64,000 nucleotides of DNA from Anabaena sp. FACHB-1237 (GCF_014696225.1 NZ_JACJPV010000006.1:113987-177986); one strand, 5' to 3'; positions 48,981-58,085 are shown, counted from the stretch's first letter. A program made the numbers and translations. Notes: generated by a model not told the origin, from the sequence alone.

Positions 48981-49044
48981 AGTACCTTTAATTCAGGGAA
49001 TAACTTTTTCAGCAATTACATCCTTTATTAACGGTGATTGTTTG

Positions 49045-49063
49045 TTGTTAAGATTAGGTTAAG
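49045..49063 (-). promoter_or_regulatory. Pho box upstream of pstS
   Basis: On the minus strand: CTTAACCT-AAT-CTTAACAA, two 8-mers matching PyTTAAPyPyT/A separated by 3 bp, the cyanobacterial Pho-box layout. A third repeat is not clear. Expected to bind the phosphorylated SphR response regulator. Confidence 0.75.
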
Positions 49064-49255
49064 TAATGTCTAATAAAAATTTAAACTATGCTTAAATTTA
49101 CACTTTTAAACTTTATTACTCACTGATGCTATCTAGAGCTAATTTCTGTTGCATACTTTTTATGCTCAAATATCATACAAGATAATAAAATCGCTGACAA
49201 CCTGTTTGTAATTAATGCTGTAGACGCAAACGTAAGTGTTATATTGATTATTAGC

Positions 49256-49415
49256 AGGACTTACGCAACTGGCACATTGGTAGGGTGTGGTTCCACAAGC
49301 TCACTAACCACGTCAGACAGTATCAATCATGTAAATAACCAAATTGTTCATCTCTGACACACCCTACAACAGCATCCTACAACAGATTTTTTAGTGTGAC
49401 ACCTGCGTAAGTCCT
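49256..49415. repeat. 160-bp element with TIR aggacttacgca / tgcgtaagtcct
   Basis: Perfect 12-bp terminal inverted repeats. Inside it sits a complete GTAGGGTG-type MITE (49280-49367), so one element inserted in another. The left end 'ggacttacgcaactggca' also occurs next to the palindrome at 30285-30302. Confidence 0.75.
49280..49367. repeat. GTAGGGTG-type MITE nested in the previous element
   Basis: 88 bp, ends gtagggtgtgg … acaccctac. Contains 'cacaagctcactaaccac', similar to the decayed copy near 16280. Confidence 0.7.
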
Positions 49416-49428
49416 AATTAGTTTAGTT

Positions 49429-49500
49429 GTAGGGTGTGTCAGATTCGATAAATCCTGCAAATAAACAGATTACAGATTGTTGATATCTGACACACCCTAA
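49429..49500. repeat. GTAGGGTG-type MITE
   Basis: 72 bp, ends gtagggtgtgtcaga … tctgacacaccctaa: inverted ends of about 14 bp with one terminal mismatch. The clearest member of the family. Confidence 0.8.
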
Positions 49501-49640
49501 TAATGTGGTGGTTGGGTAAGTCCTGCTAGTTGAGATATAGGTTTCTGATCGGTTGAAATATTTTATTTCTTTATATTGCTCGTGTAAAAGCAATATAGTT
49601 TATTTAAACCAAGAATATCCTTCTTGAACCAAAAGAAAAG

Positions 49641-49997
<357 letters not shown>

Positions 49998-50063
49998 TCA
50001 TAACTTTGTTTATATATAGCAGATAATAGGCAATTCGCAATTTCTTACTTGAAGTAACTTAGC

Positions 50064-50302
50064 ACACCGATACAAAAAAGCTAACTAATGCTAACAAAAG
50101 TTCCCTTTTTCTTCCTGCTTTATCCTAGAAGTGTCGGCACTATCTAGTCCACAGGCTAACACGGTTAATCTAACCACAGTTCGACAAGCTCACTGACCGC
50201 TTATTTTTTAAATTTGTTGCCGCGTTTAAATCTCAGTCACACTCAAAACCGCAGTTACCACATTTAAACATTCTTAGCTTTTCAGTTACTCTGTTAATTA
50301 AC
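50064..50302 (-). mobile_element. 239-bp non-autonomous IS605-type derivative
   Basis: First ~205 bp match 54858-55062 with about two differences, i.e. the right end and last codons of the tnpB element; the remaining ~30 bp (ttagcttttcagttac…gttaattaaccc) match the other end of that element at 55574-55602. So both ends are kept and nearly all of tnpB is gone. In the C-terminal tnpB relic a TGA replaces AGA. The retained right end is where omega RNA is encoded in such elements. Confidence 0.75.
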
Positions 50303-50318
50303 CCCACCCCCACGAATC

Positions 50319-51422
50319 TTAAAAACCACTATAGGTTGTTTTCAGAGTTTCTTCAATAGAACCTAGATGCTGAAACATTTCTATCAGGTAATCAGCTTTT
50401 GTTTTTCTATTTGCTAAAATCATTTTTAATGGCACTAAAAATTTAATGTCTGGATCATTGACTAAGACATTTTCCACAACTTCTAATATTTTAGCAGCAT
50501 TGTCCAGAATTTCCGGATCACCAAAGCCAAATTTGGCAGAAATTTGATGTAAATTGGCATCAGGTATGATGGCTCTACCTGATAAACTATTATCTAGGGC
50601 TAGACCTTTTAATAATGTCAACAAACCAGCATAAATTAAGAAATCATCACAACTATCACAGGCTTTAAATTCAATCCTACCAATTTCTGCGGGAATACGC
50701 CCAACTTTTGTTAATGAAGGTACACTTTTAATAATTTGTTCTGGTTTTTCCACAAATACAAGTGTGGCTGATCTTTTGCCAGTTCTAATAAATGTTCTTA
50801 CTGATAACCCATTCCATAATACTCCATTATAAAAAGGAGAACTATAACTAAATGGTACAATATAAGGACTATAATAAGTTAATTTCTGTCCAATATCAAT
50901 AACTTTTTCTATGGGTAAATTTGCTAAGGAAATATTTAAGTCCGGTCCGTATGAAACCATATAAATATGGGCAGTTTGTTCATCAGGATAATTTTGCAAT
51001 TGTTTGATTTCAAAATCATTTAATGGTGGTTCAGGAGTAAATAGACAATTATAGGGATTAAAACTCACTAATACTGGAGAAAAACCAAAGTTTACAGCCA
51101 TTTCCCGCAATAGATGAAAACTTGTGGTTAATTCATCAATTACTCCTTGAATGGTAGGATGAATAGTAGTTCTAATTTCTATGCCTTTGGGTATACAAGT
51201 AATAAATTTTTCTGTTGGTGAAAATCTTTCAAATCCTTCAATATACCAGCGTTTCTTTTTAATGCCAGCGTCACCAATTCTTAATTGTAAATGATCATCA
51301 GTATATAAAGGCAATTTGTCAACTATTTGTTGAAAATCTGAAAAATTTGTACAAGAAAAATCAGCAAATTTTCCTTGGCGGTTTAAAAAGGCAACTTCGT
51401 GTTCAATACCAAAAGAAAACAT
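50319..51422 (-). CDS. glutamate--cysteine ligase-like protein (GCS2-type)
   Basis: 367 aa. Begins MFSFGIEHEVAFL, the E-x-E metal/substrate motif of GCS2-like ligases, with EIRTTIHPTIQGVIDELTTS and GRIEFKACDSCDDF later. Carboxylate-amine ligase fold, ATP-dependent. Cyanobacterial members are annotated as gamma-glutamylcysteine synthetases for glutathione synthesis or as uncharacterised. Isolated gene, followed by a heptamer repeat upstream of its start. Confidence 0.7.
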   Translation of the reverse strand: MFSFGIEHEVAFLNRQGKFADFSCTNFSDFQQIVDKLPLYTDDHLQLRIGDAGIKKKRWYIEGFERFSPTEKFITCIPKGIEIRTTIHPTIQGVIDELTTSFHLLREMAVNFGFSPVLVSFNPYNCLFTPEPPLNDFEIKQLQNYPDEQTAHIYMVSYGPDLNISLANLPIEKVIDIGQKLTYYSPYIVPFSYSSPFYNGVLWNGLSVRTFIRTGKRSATLVFVEKPEQIIKSVPSLTKVGRIPAEIGRIEFKACDSCDDFLIYAGLLTLLKGLALDNSLSGRAIIPDANLHQISAKFGFGDPEILDNAAKILEVVENVLVNDPDIKFLVPLKMILANRKTKADYLIEMFQHLGSIEETLKTTYSGF

Positions 51423-51430
51423 ATAGAATT

Positions 51431-51470
51431 GGGTAATTGGTAATTGGTAATTGGTAATTGGTAATTGGTG
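51431..51470. repeat. (TAATTGG)5 heptamer repeat
   Basis: Five tandem ggtaatt units just upstream of the ligase start codon. Typical short tandemly repeated repetitive sequence of Nostocales. Confidence 0.9.
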
Positions 51471-51569
51471 AAATAACTAAAAATTAAATATTAAACATTA
51501 AACATTATAATTTAAAAATTATTTCTCCTGACTAATAATGGCTGATAGCTGATAACTGGTAGTTACAAA

Positions 51570-54077
51570 CTAGTTTTCTGCTAACAACGATCGCCAGTCA
51601 GTGATCGCCTGTTCTGTCCATAACCAATTTTGTGATAACTTCTCTATAGTAAAATCTGATGGTGCATTTTGAATCACCAACTGTCGTAATTTTATCGCCT
51701 CCTGTAAATATCTTTGCTTTTTTTCACCTGTTTCATTTTTAGCGGATTTATATAAACCCAGGGCTAACCCTGCATAGGATGTTAGCGTCTCTGGCTTTCC
51801 TGCTATATAAGCATATTTCATCGCTACTGAACCTTGATTTTCTCCCCTTTTCAAAGCAAAATTTAAAGCCTGCAACCATGCGTCATTAGCATAATTCAAA
51901 TTGTCTTCTGCATAATAAGCAAAACCTAACGCATTATTATATAGTAGTGAATCTGGTTGTTTCTTTGTTGCCTCTACCCAATAACGACGGGCATCATCAA
52001 CACTATACTTATTATTTCCTATTTGTACAAATTGCCATGCTAAACGACCTCTATAAAAATTTACAGATGGATGATTACTTTCTTGAGCAGGCACTAAATT
52101 TAAGGCAATTTCCGCCGATGGTAACGCAGCACGATTTAGAAGCTCCTCTACTGCTTCCATACCAGCTTGTAAATTGCCTTGACTAAATTGTGCTGTAGCT
52201 GTGGCAGTAACAATACCTGTATTTGCTTTAGATAGATTAATATTATTCTGATTATTATTTTTTCTATTAGTCAAATTTTGATTAGATAAACTAGGAACAT
52301 CAGTAATATTTCTACTACTACTACTTTGAAGCCATAATAAGCCAATTCCTGTGAATACAGCGATCGCACTTATACCTATTACTGACCAAGTTTGTTTATT
52401 TTGTAAAGTCCTTCTGTGGTTTTCAGGACTAAAAATACCAGATGACATAGTATTTACCGTACTTTTTTCAATGTTAGCAGGTGTTGTCACAATGCGAACA
52501 CGCCAAGGAACAGTATCATTAATATTTTTAACAGGTAGATCATTAAGATTGTTAATAGGTATCTGTTTTACCAACTCAGTCTGCATTGTAGCATCTTCTG
52601 ATCTGGATACTTTACTATCCAATACCTGACCTTGTAAATTCTGCATAATATCAGAAACCATGTCCATATCTTCCTGATAACTAGGATCATCATAGCCAAT
52701 ATTATCCACCCCATCATCCCAACTATCATCATCTAACCAATGATCTTCGCCAATATCGTCTAAATTAGGATTAAGAATATCCTCTAAGTCCAATGATACA
52801 TCTAAACTATTAGCTATATTTCTATAACCATTATTTATGGGTTTTGTTGGAGGTTGACATTCATTTAATAAGTCTGAATAACCCGATAAATTAGCTTGAG
52901 GTAGTAAGCAACCATCAAATTCTCGTTGTAAATATAAAATAGGTAAAACCCAATATATTTGTTGAGAACCATAGGCAGAAATTAAACCTTGACGTACTCT
53001 AGTCACACATAAATCTAAACTATAACCTTGACTTAAATTCCGATAAAATAACTGTGTTAATGTCAATGCCACTTCATCAGGAATGCGTTCTGACATGGCT
53101 AAAACACTTTTGACACCACGTTTAACTAAACTTTCTGTTAAGTTTCTTTCTGCTGTTTCTTCATTGATTTCTGACTTAGCCCGATAAGCACCTAAACAAG
53201 AGTTAAAAACAGCCATCTGAATATTATTATTAACTAATAAACCAGCAAGATCATCACCACTAAGAGTTTCTGTTAAACCTGTTTTTTGACTCACAAGATA
53301 AATTTGTCCACCATTGGGTCCCAAATTACTATGACCAGAATAATGGAGAATATGATATCTACCTTGTTCCAATGCTTGGGTTAATTCTTCCCTACCCGGC
53401 TGATCTAAAACAGAAAGTTCAATTTCTGGTACACGAGGATCTACTTCAGCTTGTTTTGACACTTTACGGTATAATTCAGTTTGTAGGTTAACCACTTCTT
53501 GTTGCAATAAATGTAAACGGGCTTTATCCGTTGGTGAAGAAATGACCATCAATACCTTTAAAATACCAATACCCGATGATCCAGCAATATTATGTAGTGG
53601 TGGGGATGGATTACTTGCACCACTTTGATAACGGGCAAAAGTGATATATGGTCCTGTAGCTAAAGGGCGATCGCCCACGTGCATCAATTCCCAAGGTAAT
53701 CTAGCTAAACGAGAATCCTTCAAGCCTAAACGCAGCTTTAACACCTGTTGATGATTTTGGGCAACACCCTGAGCTATAATCCAACTATCTCTTAAACTAC
53801 CCTGAAATAAAGCATTATATAACTCTTGTCCTAAAACCACTAAACTTACAGCAGTTGATCTGGATATGACATCACCTTGCAAAACAGATTGCAACGGATC
53901 CTCCATCAATTTTGCCGCCATTGATAACCACTCAGCCACAGGCCAATTCACCAGTTCTTCTGCCAATGGTACACCAGATGCGACTTTTTCCGTCCGCACC
54001 AAATAACCATTTTGCCCTACTGGGGTTACAGAAAGGTGAAAGTCTTGTGTCACAAGTTCTCCTGTTTGCCTCTTCAA
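51570..54077 (-). CDS. hetF: HetF, CHAT-domain protease-like heterocyst regulator
   Basis: 835 aa. CHAT (caspase-like) domain about 110-390 with His249 (HYSGHSN) and Cys294 (FNSCLGA) dyad. A low-complexity acidic segment (about 430-480) follows, one transmembrane helix near 565-590 (WSVIGISAIAVFTGIGLL), and a C-terminal TPR-like part (FYRGRLAWQF, YNNALGFAYYAEDNLNYAN). Length, layout and the NsiR1 array directly upstream identify HetF, which is needed for heterocyst differentiation and HetR turnover. Single gene; its 5' leader region overlaps NsiR1-type repeats on the opposite strand. Confidence 0.87.
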   Translation of the reverse strand: MKRQTGELVTQDFHLSVTPVGQNGYLVRTEKVASGVPLAEELVNWPVAEWLSMAAKLMEDPLQSVLQGDVISRSTAVSLVVLGQELYNALFQGSLRDSWIIAQGVAQNHQQVLKLRLGLKDSRLARLPWELMHVGDRPLATGPYITFARYQSGASNPSPPLHNIAGSSGIGILKVLMVISSPTDKARLHLLQQEVVNLQTELYRKVSKQAEVDPRVPEIELSVLDQPGREELTQALEQGRYHILHYSGHSNLGPNGGQIYLVSQKTGLTETLSGDDLAGLLVNNNIQMAVFNSCLGAYRAKSEINEETAERNLTESLVKRGVKSVLAMSERIPDEVALTLTQLFYRNLSQGYSLDLCVTRVRQGLISAYGSQQIYWVLPILYLQREFDGCLLPQANLSGYSDLLNECQPPTKPINNGYRNIANSLDVSLDLEDILNPNLDDIGEDHWLDDDSWDDGVDNIGYDDPSYQEDMDMVSDIMQNLQGQVLDSKVSRSEDATMQTELVKQIPINNLNDLPVKNINDTVPWRVRIVTTPANIEKSTVNTMSSGIFSPENHRRTLQNKQTWSVIGISAIAVFTGIGLLWLQSSSSRNITDVPSLSNQNLTNRKNNNQNNINLSKANTGIVTATATAQFSQGNLQAGMEAVEELLNRAALPSAEIALNLVPAQESNHPSVNFYRGRLAWQFVQIGNNKYSVDDARRYWVEATKKQPDSLLYNNALGFAYYAEDNLNYANDAWLQALNFALKRGENQGSVAMKYAYIAGKPETLTSYAGLALGLYKSAKNETGEKKQRYLQEAIKLRQLVIQNAPSDFTIEKLSQNWLWTEQAITDWRSLLAEN

Positions 54078-54190
54078 TCTACTTTAAACTGTTTTTATTA
54101 TGATGGGATCACTACTGATACTTTAGATGTATTTTTTTCACAAATGTTTCAGATTGAGGTTTTCTACCTCTCGCGCTTCTACTAACTTTA

Positions 54191-54196
54191 TCCGGA
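54191..54196 (+). promoter_or_regulatory. DIF+-like box TCCGGA before NsiR1 copy 1
   Basis: TCCGGA 38 bp before the conserved tagatgcacc start of copy 1. DIF+ promoters in Nostoc have this hexamer near -35 and are HetR-dependent. Confidence 0.55.
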
Positions 54197-54228
54197 TCCA
54201 TTGATCCCCATCGAGAACATTTTATTGG

Positions 54229-54289
54229 TAGATGCACCTTGATCTTCAACTCCCCTAGTAGGCTAACACCATCTAGGGGATTTCTTTTT
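54229..54289 (+). ncRNA. nsiR1: NsiR1-type sRNA repeat, copy 1 (hetF-proximal)
   Basis: tagatgcaccttgatc…, stem CCCCTAG / CTAGGGG around a loop with ggctaacacca, then a T-rich end. Divergent from the other copies but its stem is perfectly paired (CCCCTAG against CTAGGGG). It is 152 bp upstream of the hetF start and antisense to the hetF leader. Confidence 0.75.
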
Positions 54290-54360
54290 AATTTTGGCAA
54301 ACTTTTGGTCAACAAACATCAAATCAGACATAAGATTTTGTCGTAACACCACAAAATCAA

Positions 54361-54418
54361 GCAAATTGCAACCTAATAATTAACTTCCCCAGCCAGCTAT
54401 CATCCCAGAGATTTTTTC
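54361..54418 (+). ncRNA. degenerate NsiR1 repeat, copy 2
   Basis: gcaacctaataattaacttcccc…atcccagagatttttt: same order of blocks as the intact units, many changes. Probably inactive. Confidence 0.45.
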
Positions 54419-54491
54419 TGTGTTTGATGTAAGACAAAATTTAGATAAATTCATCCTGATTATGGGTGGGAAATAAAGAACAGTAATTTAG

Positions 54492-54548
54492 TAGATGCAC
54501 CCTGATAACTAACTTCCCCTGGTTGGCTAACACCACTGGGGGTTTTTT
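54492..54548 (+). ncRNA. nsiR1: NsiR1-type sRNA repeat, copy 3
   Basis: Canonical unit: tagatgcaccctgataac … cccctggttggctaacacc … ggggg + T6. No TCCGGA box visible upstream. Confidence 0.75.
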
Positions 54549-54566
54549 ATGCTCATGATCATTTTT

Positions 54567-54572
54567 TCCGGA
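54567..54572 (+). promoter_or_regulatory. DIF+-like box TCCGGA before copy 4
   Basis: ttttTCCGGAagat 33 bp before the conserved unit start; a TATTAAA block just ahead of the unit is a plausible -10. Confidence 0.65.
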
Positions 54573-54604
54573 AGATAGGATCGGCACTAAGAATATTAAA
54601 CTAG

Positions 54605-54662
54605 TAGATGCACCCTGATAACTAACTTCCCCTGGTTGGCTAACACCACTGGGGGTTTTTTT
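54605..54662 (+). ncRNA. nsiR1: NsiR1-type sRNA repeat, copy 4
   Basis: Identical to copies 3 and 5 over the tagatgcaccctgataac to gggggtttttt unit; T run of seven. Confidence 0.8.
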
Positions 54663-54728
54663 ATGTTATTTTATATTCATGATCATTTTTCCCGGAAGAT
54701 GTGATCTAACTCCAGAATATCAAACTAG

Positions 54729-54785
54729 TAGATGCACCCTGATAACTAACTTCCCCTGGTTGGCTAACACCACTGGGGGTTTTTT
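54729..54785 (+). ncRNA. nsiR1: NsiR1-type sRNA repeat, copy 5
   Basis: Same unit. The upstream box reads CCCGGA (54691-54696) in place of TCCGGA, a one-base change. Confidence 0.78.
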
Positions 54786-54857
54786 ATCTTTTTCGACAGG
54801 TGTAAGGTACGTCAAACTGAATAAATTTTGTAGATAAATGAATTTTTGATTTCTAAA

Positions 54858-55602
54858 ACACCGATACAAAAAAGCTAACTAATGCTAACAAAAGTTCCCT
54901 TTTTCTTCCTGCTTTATCCTAGAAGTGTCAGCACTATCTAGTCCACAGGCTAACACGGTTAATCTAACCACAGTTCGACAAGCTCACTGACCGCTTATTT
55001 TTTAAATTTGTTGCCGCGTTTAAATCTCTGTCACACTCAAAACCGCAGTTACCACATTTAAACACTCTTTGTGATAGTGGTAATTGAGATTTTTTCCACA
55101 ATCAGAGCAAGTTTTACTGCTAGGATAAAATCTATCCACAACTACTAACTTACTGCCATATAGTTGTGTTTTATATTCTAACTGCCTCCTGAATTGATCA
55201 AATCCTATATCCGCAATAGCTTTAGCTAACTTACCATTTCCTAACATTCCAGACACATTCAAATCTTCTATCCCTATTAGCGAGTGGTTTTTGCTGATAC
55301 AAGTAGTGATTTTGTGTAATGTATCTTTCCTGATATTAGCTATTTTTTGATGCAGTCTGGCTATTTTGATTTGGGAACAATGCTAGACCTTGATTCCAAC
55401 CGTGTTTGGCTACCCCTGCGTGTTGTGCTAGTAGTAGTCTTTGTTGCTTGTTTACCTTGAGTTCGGTCTTGAATCCTAGCAGCATAAAGGTATTTTACCA
55501 CAAAATCCCAATATTGTTACCATAGAGGTGTGACTTTGTACAGTCAGCATAAGTAGGTAATTGTTAGTAATTGTTAGCTTTTCAATTACTGTTAATTAAC
55601 CC
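54858..55602 (-). mobile_element. IS605/IS607-type element inserted in the NsiR1 array
   Basis: 745 bp holding a decayed tnpB (54964-55485); no tnpA. Ends acaccgatac… and …ttaattaaccc are shared with the 239-bp derivative at 50064-50302. It separates NsiR1 copies 5 and 6. Confidence 0.75.
54964..55485 (-). pseudogene. TnpB (RNA-guided nuclease family) remnant
   Basis: Starts with MLLGFKTELKVNKQQRLLLAQHAGVAKHGWN, then a large internal deletion, then the RuvC-like part LHQKI…, ISKNHSLIGIEDLNVSGML, GFDQFRRQLEYKTQLYG, KLVVVDRFYPSSKTCSDCG. The last ~30 codons (FKCGNCGFECDRDLNAA) are in another frame. Intact TnpB would be about 400 aa. Non-functional. Confidence 0.85.
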
Positions 55603-55619
55603 TGAGAATGCTAAACTAA

Positions 55620-55676
55620 TAGATGCACCTTGATAACTAACTTCCCCTGGTTGGCTAACACCACTGGGGGTTTTTT
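55620..55676 (+). ncRNA. nsiR1: NsiR1-type sRNA repeat, copy 6
   Basis: Canonical unit with one change in the ccttgataac part. Its natural upstream region has been replaced by the end of the tnpB element, so no TCCGGA box remains. Confidence 0.72.
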
Positions 55677-55694
55677 ATGATCATGATCATTTTT

Positions 55695-55700
55695 TCCGGA
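55695..55700 (+). promoter_or_regulatory. DIF+-like box TCCGGA before copy 7
   Basis: tttttTCCGGAagacg, 34 bp before the unit start, as at copy 4. Confidence 0.6.
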
Positions 55701-55733
55701 AGACGTTGTATTATTGAAGAATATTAAGTCTAG

Positions 55734-55795
55734 TAGATGCACCCTGATAACTACTTTTCCCTGGTTGGATCACATCTAACTTGGGAATTTTCTAT
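55734..55795 (+). ncRNA. NsiR1-type sRNA repeat, copy 7 (degenerate end)
   Basis: tagatgcaccctgataac is intact, then ctacttttccctggttggatcac…cttgggaattttc: the terminator stem is degraded. Confidence 0.6.
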
Positions 55796-56902
55796 TAATT
55801 AAGCCCGATTTTACTGTAGTTGTAAAAAATATACCTAAATATCTTTTACCAAGATTCTTGAAAAGACTATCACCGTCATTGCTTGGTTTTCGCTTCACTT
55901 GACAGTGTTAATTCAATACTTGATATGTTAGGATTATATATCAAGTATTTGATTTTTTCAACTAAAATATATTGATTTTTGTCAACAAATGTATAGCTTT
56001 GTCTATAAAATTGTCAACTTAGGACTAGCTCTTGGATTTTATAGAAAATGTACCATGAATAGTCAAGTCTGTCTATAAAATTTGTGAACTTTACCAATAC
56101 ACCACTACCATAACTAATTCTTAAAACAGTAAATGTTGACCACAAGAACCCGTTGGCATCAGTTTAACAGTAAACCTATTACCAATTTTGTAGTTTTAAA
56201 CCCTATATTTATTGATAACCAAGATACACTTTAACACTCTTTATCATTTTTTGATAATAGTGAGTGCTAGTAGACGTTTTTTCAGTGTTACTACAATATA
56301 ACATAATATCAACATTTTTGCAAATTTATTAAAAATTTATTAGACCTCTCCGGAAATTGGGATTTTAGCTAGACAGGTTAAGGGTTTCAGATTCTTTTTC
56401 ACTCCTATGTCTATTTATAAAACATGAAAACTTAGGCCAGTGTTATTCAAAAAATCTGTTGTCGGGTGTTTTAGAGGATATTTGTAAAGTCTAAATTATT
56501 ACTAAAATCGGCGATTAGAAATCGCGGTTCATCTTGCACACAGACAAACCTGCCTACACAGGTTAAAAATCCTTGGTTTTTCATTAGTCCACGCAGGTGT
56601 AATTAGTTTGTGTAGTAGCGTATCCCTATCGGTAGCGAAGCAATATTATATTCGCCCAATACTTTTAGAACATCTTCTTAGACTGCATAAATATTGCAAA
56701 TAAATAGATTTTTGATATGCTATTGTTGACAGATTTTACTCATGCTAACTTAGCAATTGAGTAATAATTAATTGAGTTATAAAACTTAATAACTTAACTC
56801 AGTGAATGCTCTCAAATGCTTAAAAAATCAGAATTGTAAGCATAAACACCTTACAATTATAAGCTGTAAACAAACTTTCTGATCATATAGAGAAAAATAT
56901 CC
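55796..56902. other. 1.1-kb intergenic region, no gene seen
   Basis: AT-rich, no ORF of note, no tRNA. Upstream region of the lipoprotein operon. No terminator-like hairpin with a T run was recognised, so an unannotated transcript cannot be excluded. Confidence 0.45.
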
Positions 56903-57727
56903 ATGATCAAAAATCAACATCAGATGAGAACGGCAAGTCTTTTAATGACACTGCTGTTAGTGGGATGTGTAGGAGGGGAAAGTCCCAAGGTAACTAATAC
57001 GGCTGCTTCTACTGGTTCTCCAGAACCAGGATCCCAACAAACTAGAACGCCAGGAAGTCAGGTTCAGAAAAAGTTTCCCAAGTTGGGGGTTCAGACTCAA
57101 CCTTTTGATACTCCATTAGTTGCAGCTTCTCATAAACCTAATGTTGCTAGTTTGATATTACCAACAAATAAGAATGAGAGGTTAAATATCATTCCTACTG
57201 GAAGACCGGATCCTTTTGGGCGAATTTATGAACCAATTGTTCCTATGTCACAAAGTAATACTAGTAGTCAGCGAGAAAAAGTACCTGTATTACCACCATT
57301 ACCAATTGTGAAAAAACCGGTAATCAAAAAGCCACAAGTAGCAATTAAACCACGAGTAGCAATTAAACCACAAGTAGCAATTAAACCACAAGTAGCAATT
57401 AAACCACGAGTGGTAATTAAACAACCTGCTAAACCAGTATTACCTAAGTTAGTGCCTCCTGTGGCGATTAAACGGGAATTAGTTCCTGCGCGTCAACCAG
57501 ATGCAGCTAAGAGTGTGTTTGTCAGTGGTGTGATTTTGATTGGTAAAGTACCCCAAGTGATTATTAAAGTACCAGATGAACCAAGTAGTAGATATGTACA
57601 GCCAGGACAAAGATTGGTAAATGGGGTGTTGGTAAAGCGTGTAGAAATGTCCAATGGTACAAATCCAGTGGTAATTTTAGAACAGTATGGTATTGAGGTG
57701 GCCAAGCAGGTGGGTTTCGTTCTGTAG
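56903..57727 (+). CDS. Pro-rich lipoprotein with PilP-like C-terminal domain
   Basis: 274 aa. Lipoprotein signal peptide: basic N-terminus, MRTASLLMTLLLVGC with lipobox LVGC. Then a disordered Pro/Lys region with five 6-residue repeats (QVAIKP / RVAIKP, 147-176). C-terminal ~75 residues (FVSGVILIGKVPQVIIKVPD…VKRVEMSNGTNPVVILEQYGIEV) resemble the HR/PilP beta domain of pilus and secretion lipoproteins. After TAG the -1 frame stays open to 57810 (VERKDKDVKPTST…LGVL), so the gene probably lost a G from the run at 57712-57714. First gene of a three-gene operon. Confidence 0.7.
   Translation: MIKNQHQMRTASLLMTLLLVGCVGGESPKVTNTAASTGSPEPGSQQTRTPGSQVQKKFPKLGVQTQPFDTPLVAASHKPNVASLILPTNKNERLNIIPTGRPDPFGRIYEPIVPMSQSNTSSQREKVPVLPPLPIVKKPVIKKPQVAIKPRVAIKPQVAIKPQVAIKPRVVIKQPAKPVLPKLVPPVAIKRELVPARQPDAAKSVFVSGVILIGKVPQVIIKVPDEPSSRYVQPGQRLVNGVLVKRVEMSNGTNPVVILEQYGIEVAKQVGFVL
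57333..57422 (+). repeat. five tandem 18-bp units inside the lipoprotein gene
   Basis: Units of cacRagtagcaattaaac encode (Q/R)VAIKP five times. In-frame expansion gives a length-variable linker. Confidence 0.85.
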
Positions 57728-57812
57728 AACGAAAGGATAAGGACGTTAAACCTACAAGTACGGCTGCTGTGGAGAATACTTCTCAACAAAAGGTTTTAGG
57801 AGTTTTATAGTT

Positions 57813-58058
57813 ATGGGAAGTGAGGAAAGGTTTGCATTGACTAATTTACCTTTGGCTGTATATCGTGAGCTAGAGGTGCATCTACTTCAGGTTTCTGGTG
57901 TGGAGGTTGGTTTAATACCTCAAACGTCTTCGGATTTTGATTATACCCAAAGTCAAGTTTCTGGGTTGTGGATACGCTGGAAGTCAGATGTGGATACAGA
58001 AAGTCGGGATAGGGTAAAACAAATTCTTGCTTACTATCAAAACCGATATGGGATATAG
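57813..58058 (+). CDS. small conserved hypothetical protein
   Basis: 81 aa, soluble. Starts MGSEERFALTNLPLAVYRELEVHLLQV, ends GLWIRWKSDVDTESRDRVKQILAYYQNRYGI. Starts 2 bp after the restored end of the lipoprotein gene. No family recognised. Close spacing shows operon membership. Confidence 0.75.
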   Translation: MGSEERFALTNLPLAVYRELEVHLLQVSGVEVGLIPQTSSDFDYTQSQVSGLWIRWKSDVDTESRDRVKQILAYYQNRYGI

Positions 58059-58085
58059 TGCTATTCAGTTTAGGCTTAACTGACA

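Larger units (their letters stand above)
48981..49640. other. 660-bp intergenic region: Pho box plus nested MITEs
   Basis: Proximal 85 bp is the pstS promoter with the Pho box. 49256-49415 and 49429-49500 are small mobile elements listed separately. The rest, up to glnB's 3' end, is AT-rich without a coding frame. Confidence 0.6.

Noticed and set aside
54112..54315. 67-codon minus-strand ORF upstream of hetF
   Set aside because: It lies across NsiR1 copy 1 and its promoter box; composition not protein-like.
54964..55485. Cas12-type effector
   Set aside because: Size, termini and surrounding repeats show an IS605-type tnpB relic.
54229..55795. CRISPR array
   Set aside because: Units are 57-60 nt long, carry their own terminator and the intervening DNA is itself partly repeated; no cas genes. 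NsiR1-type array fits better.
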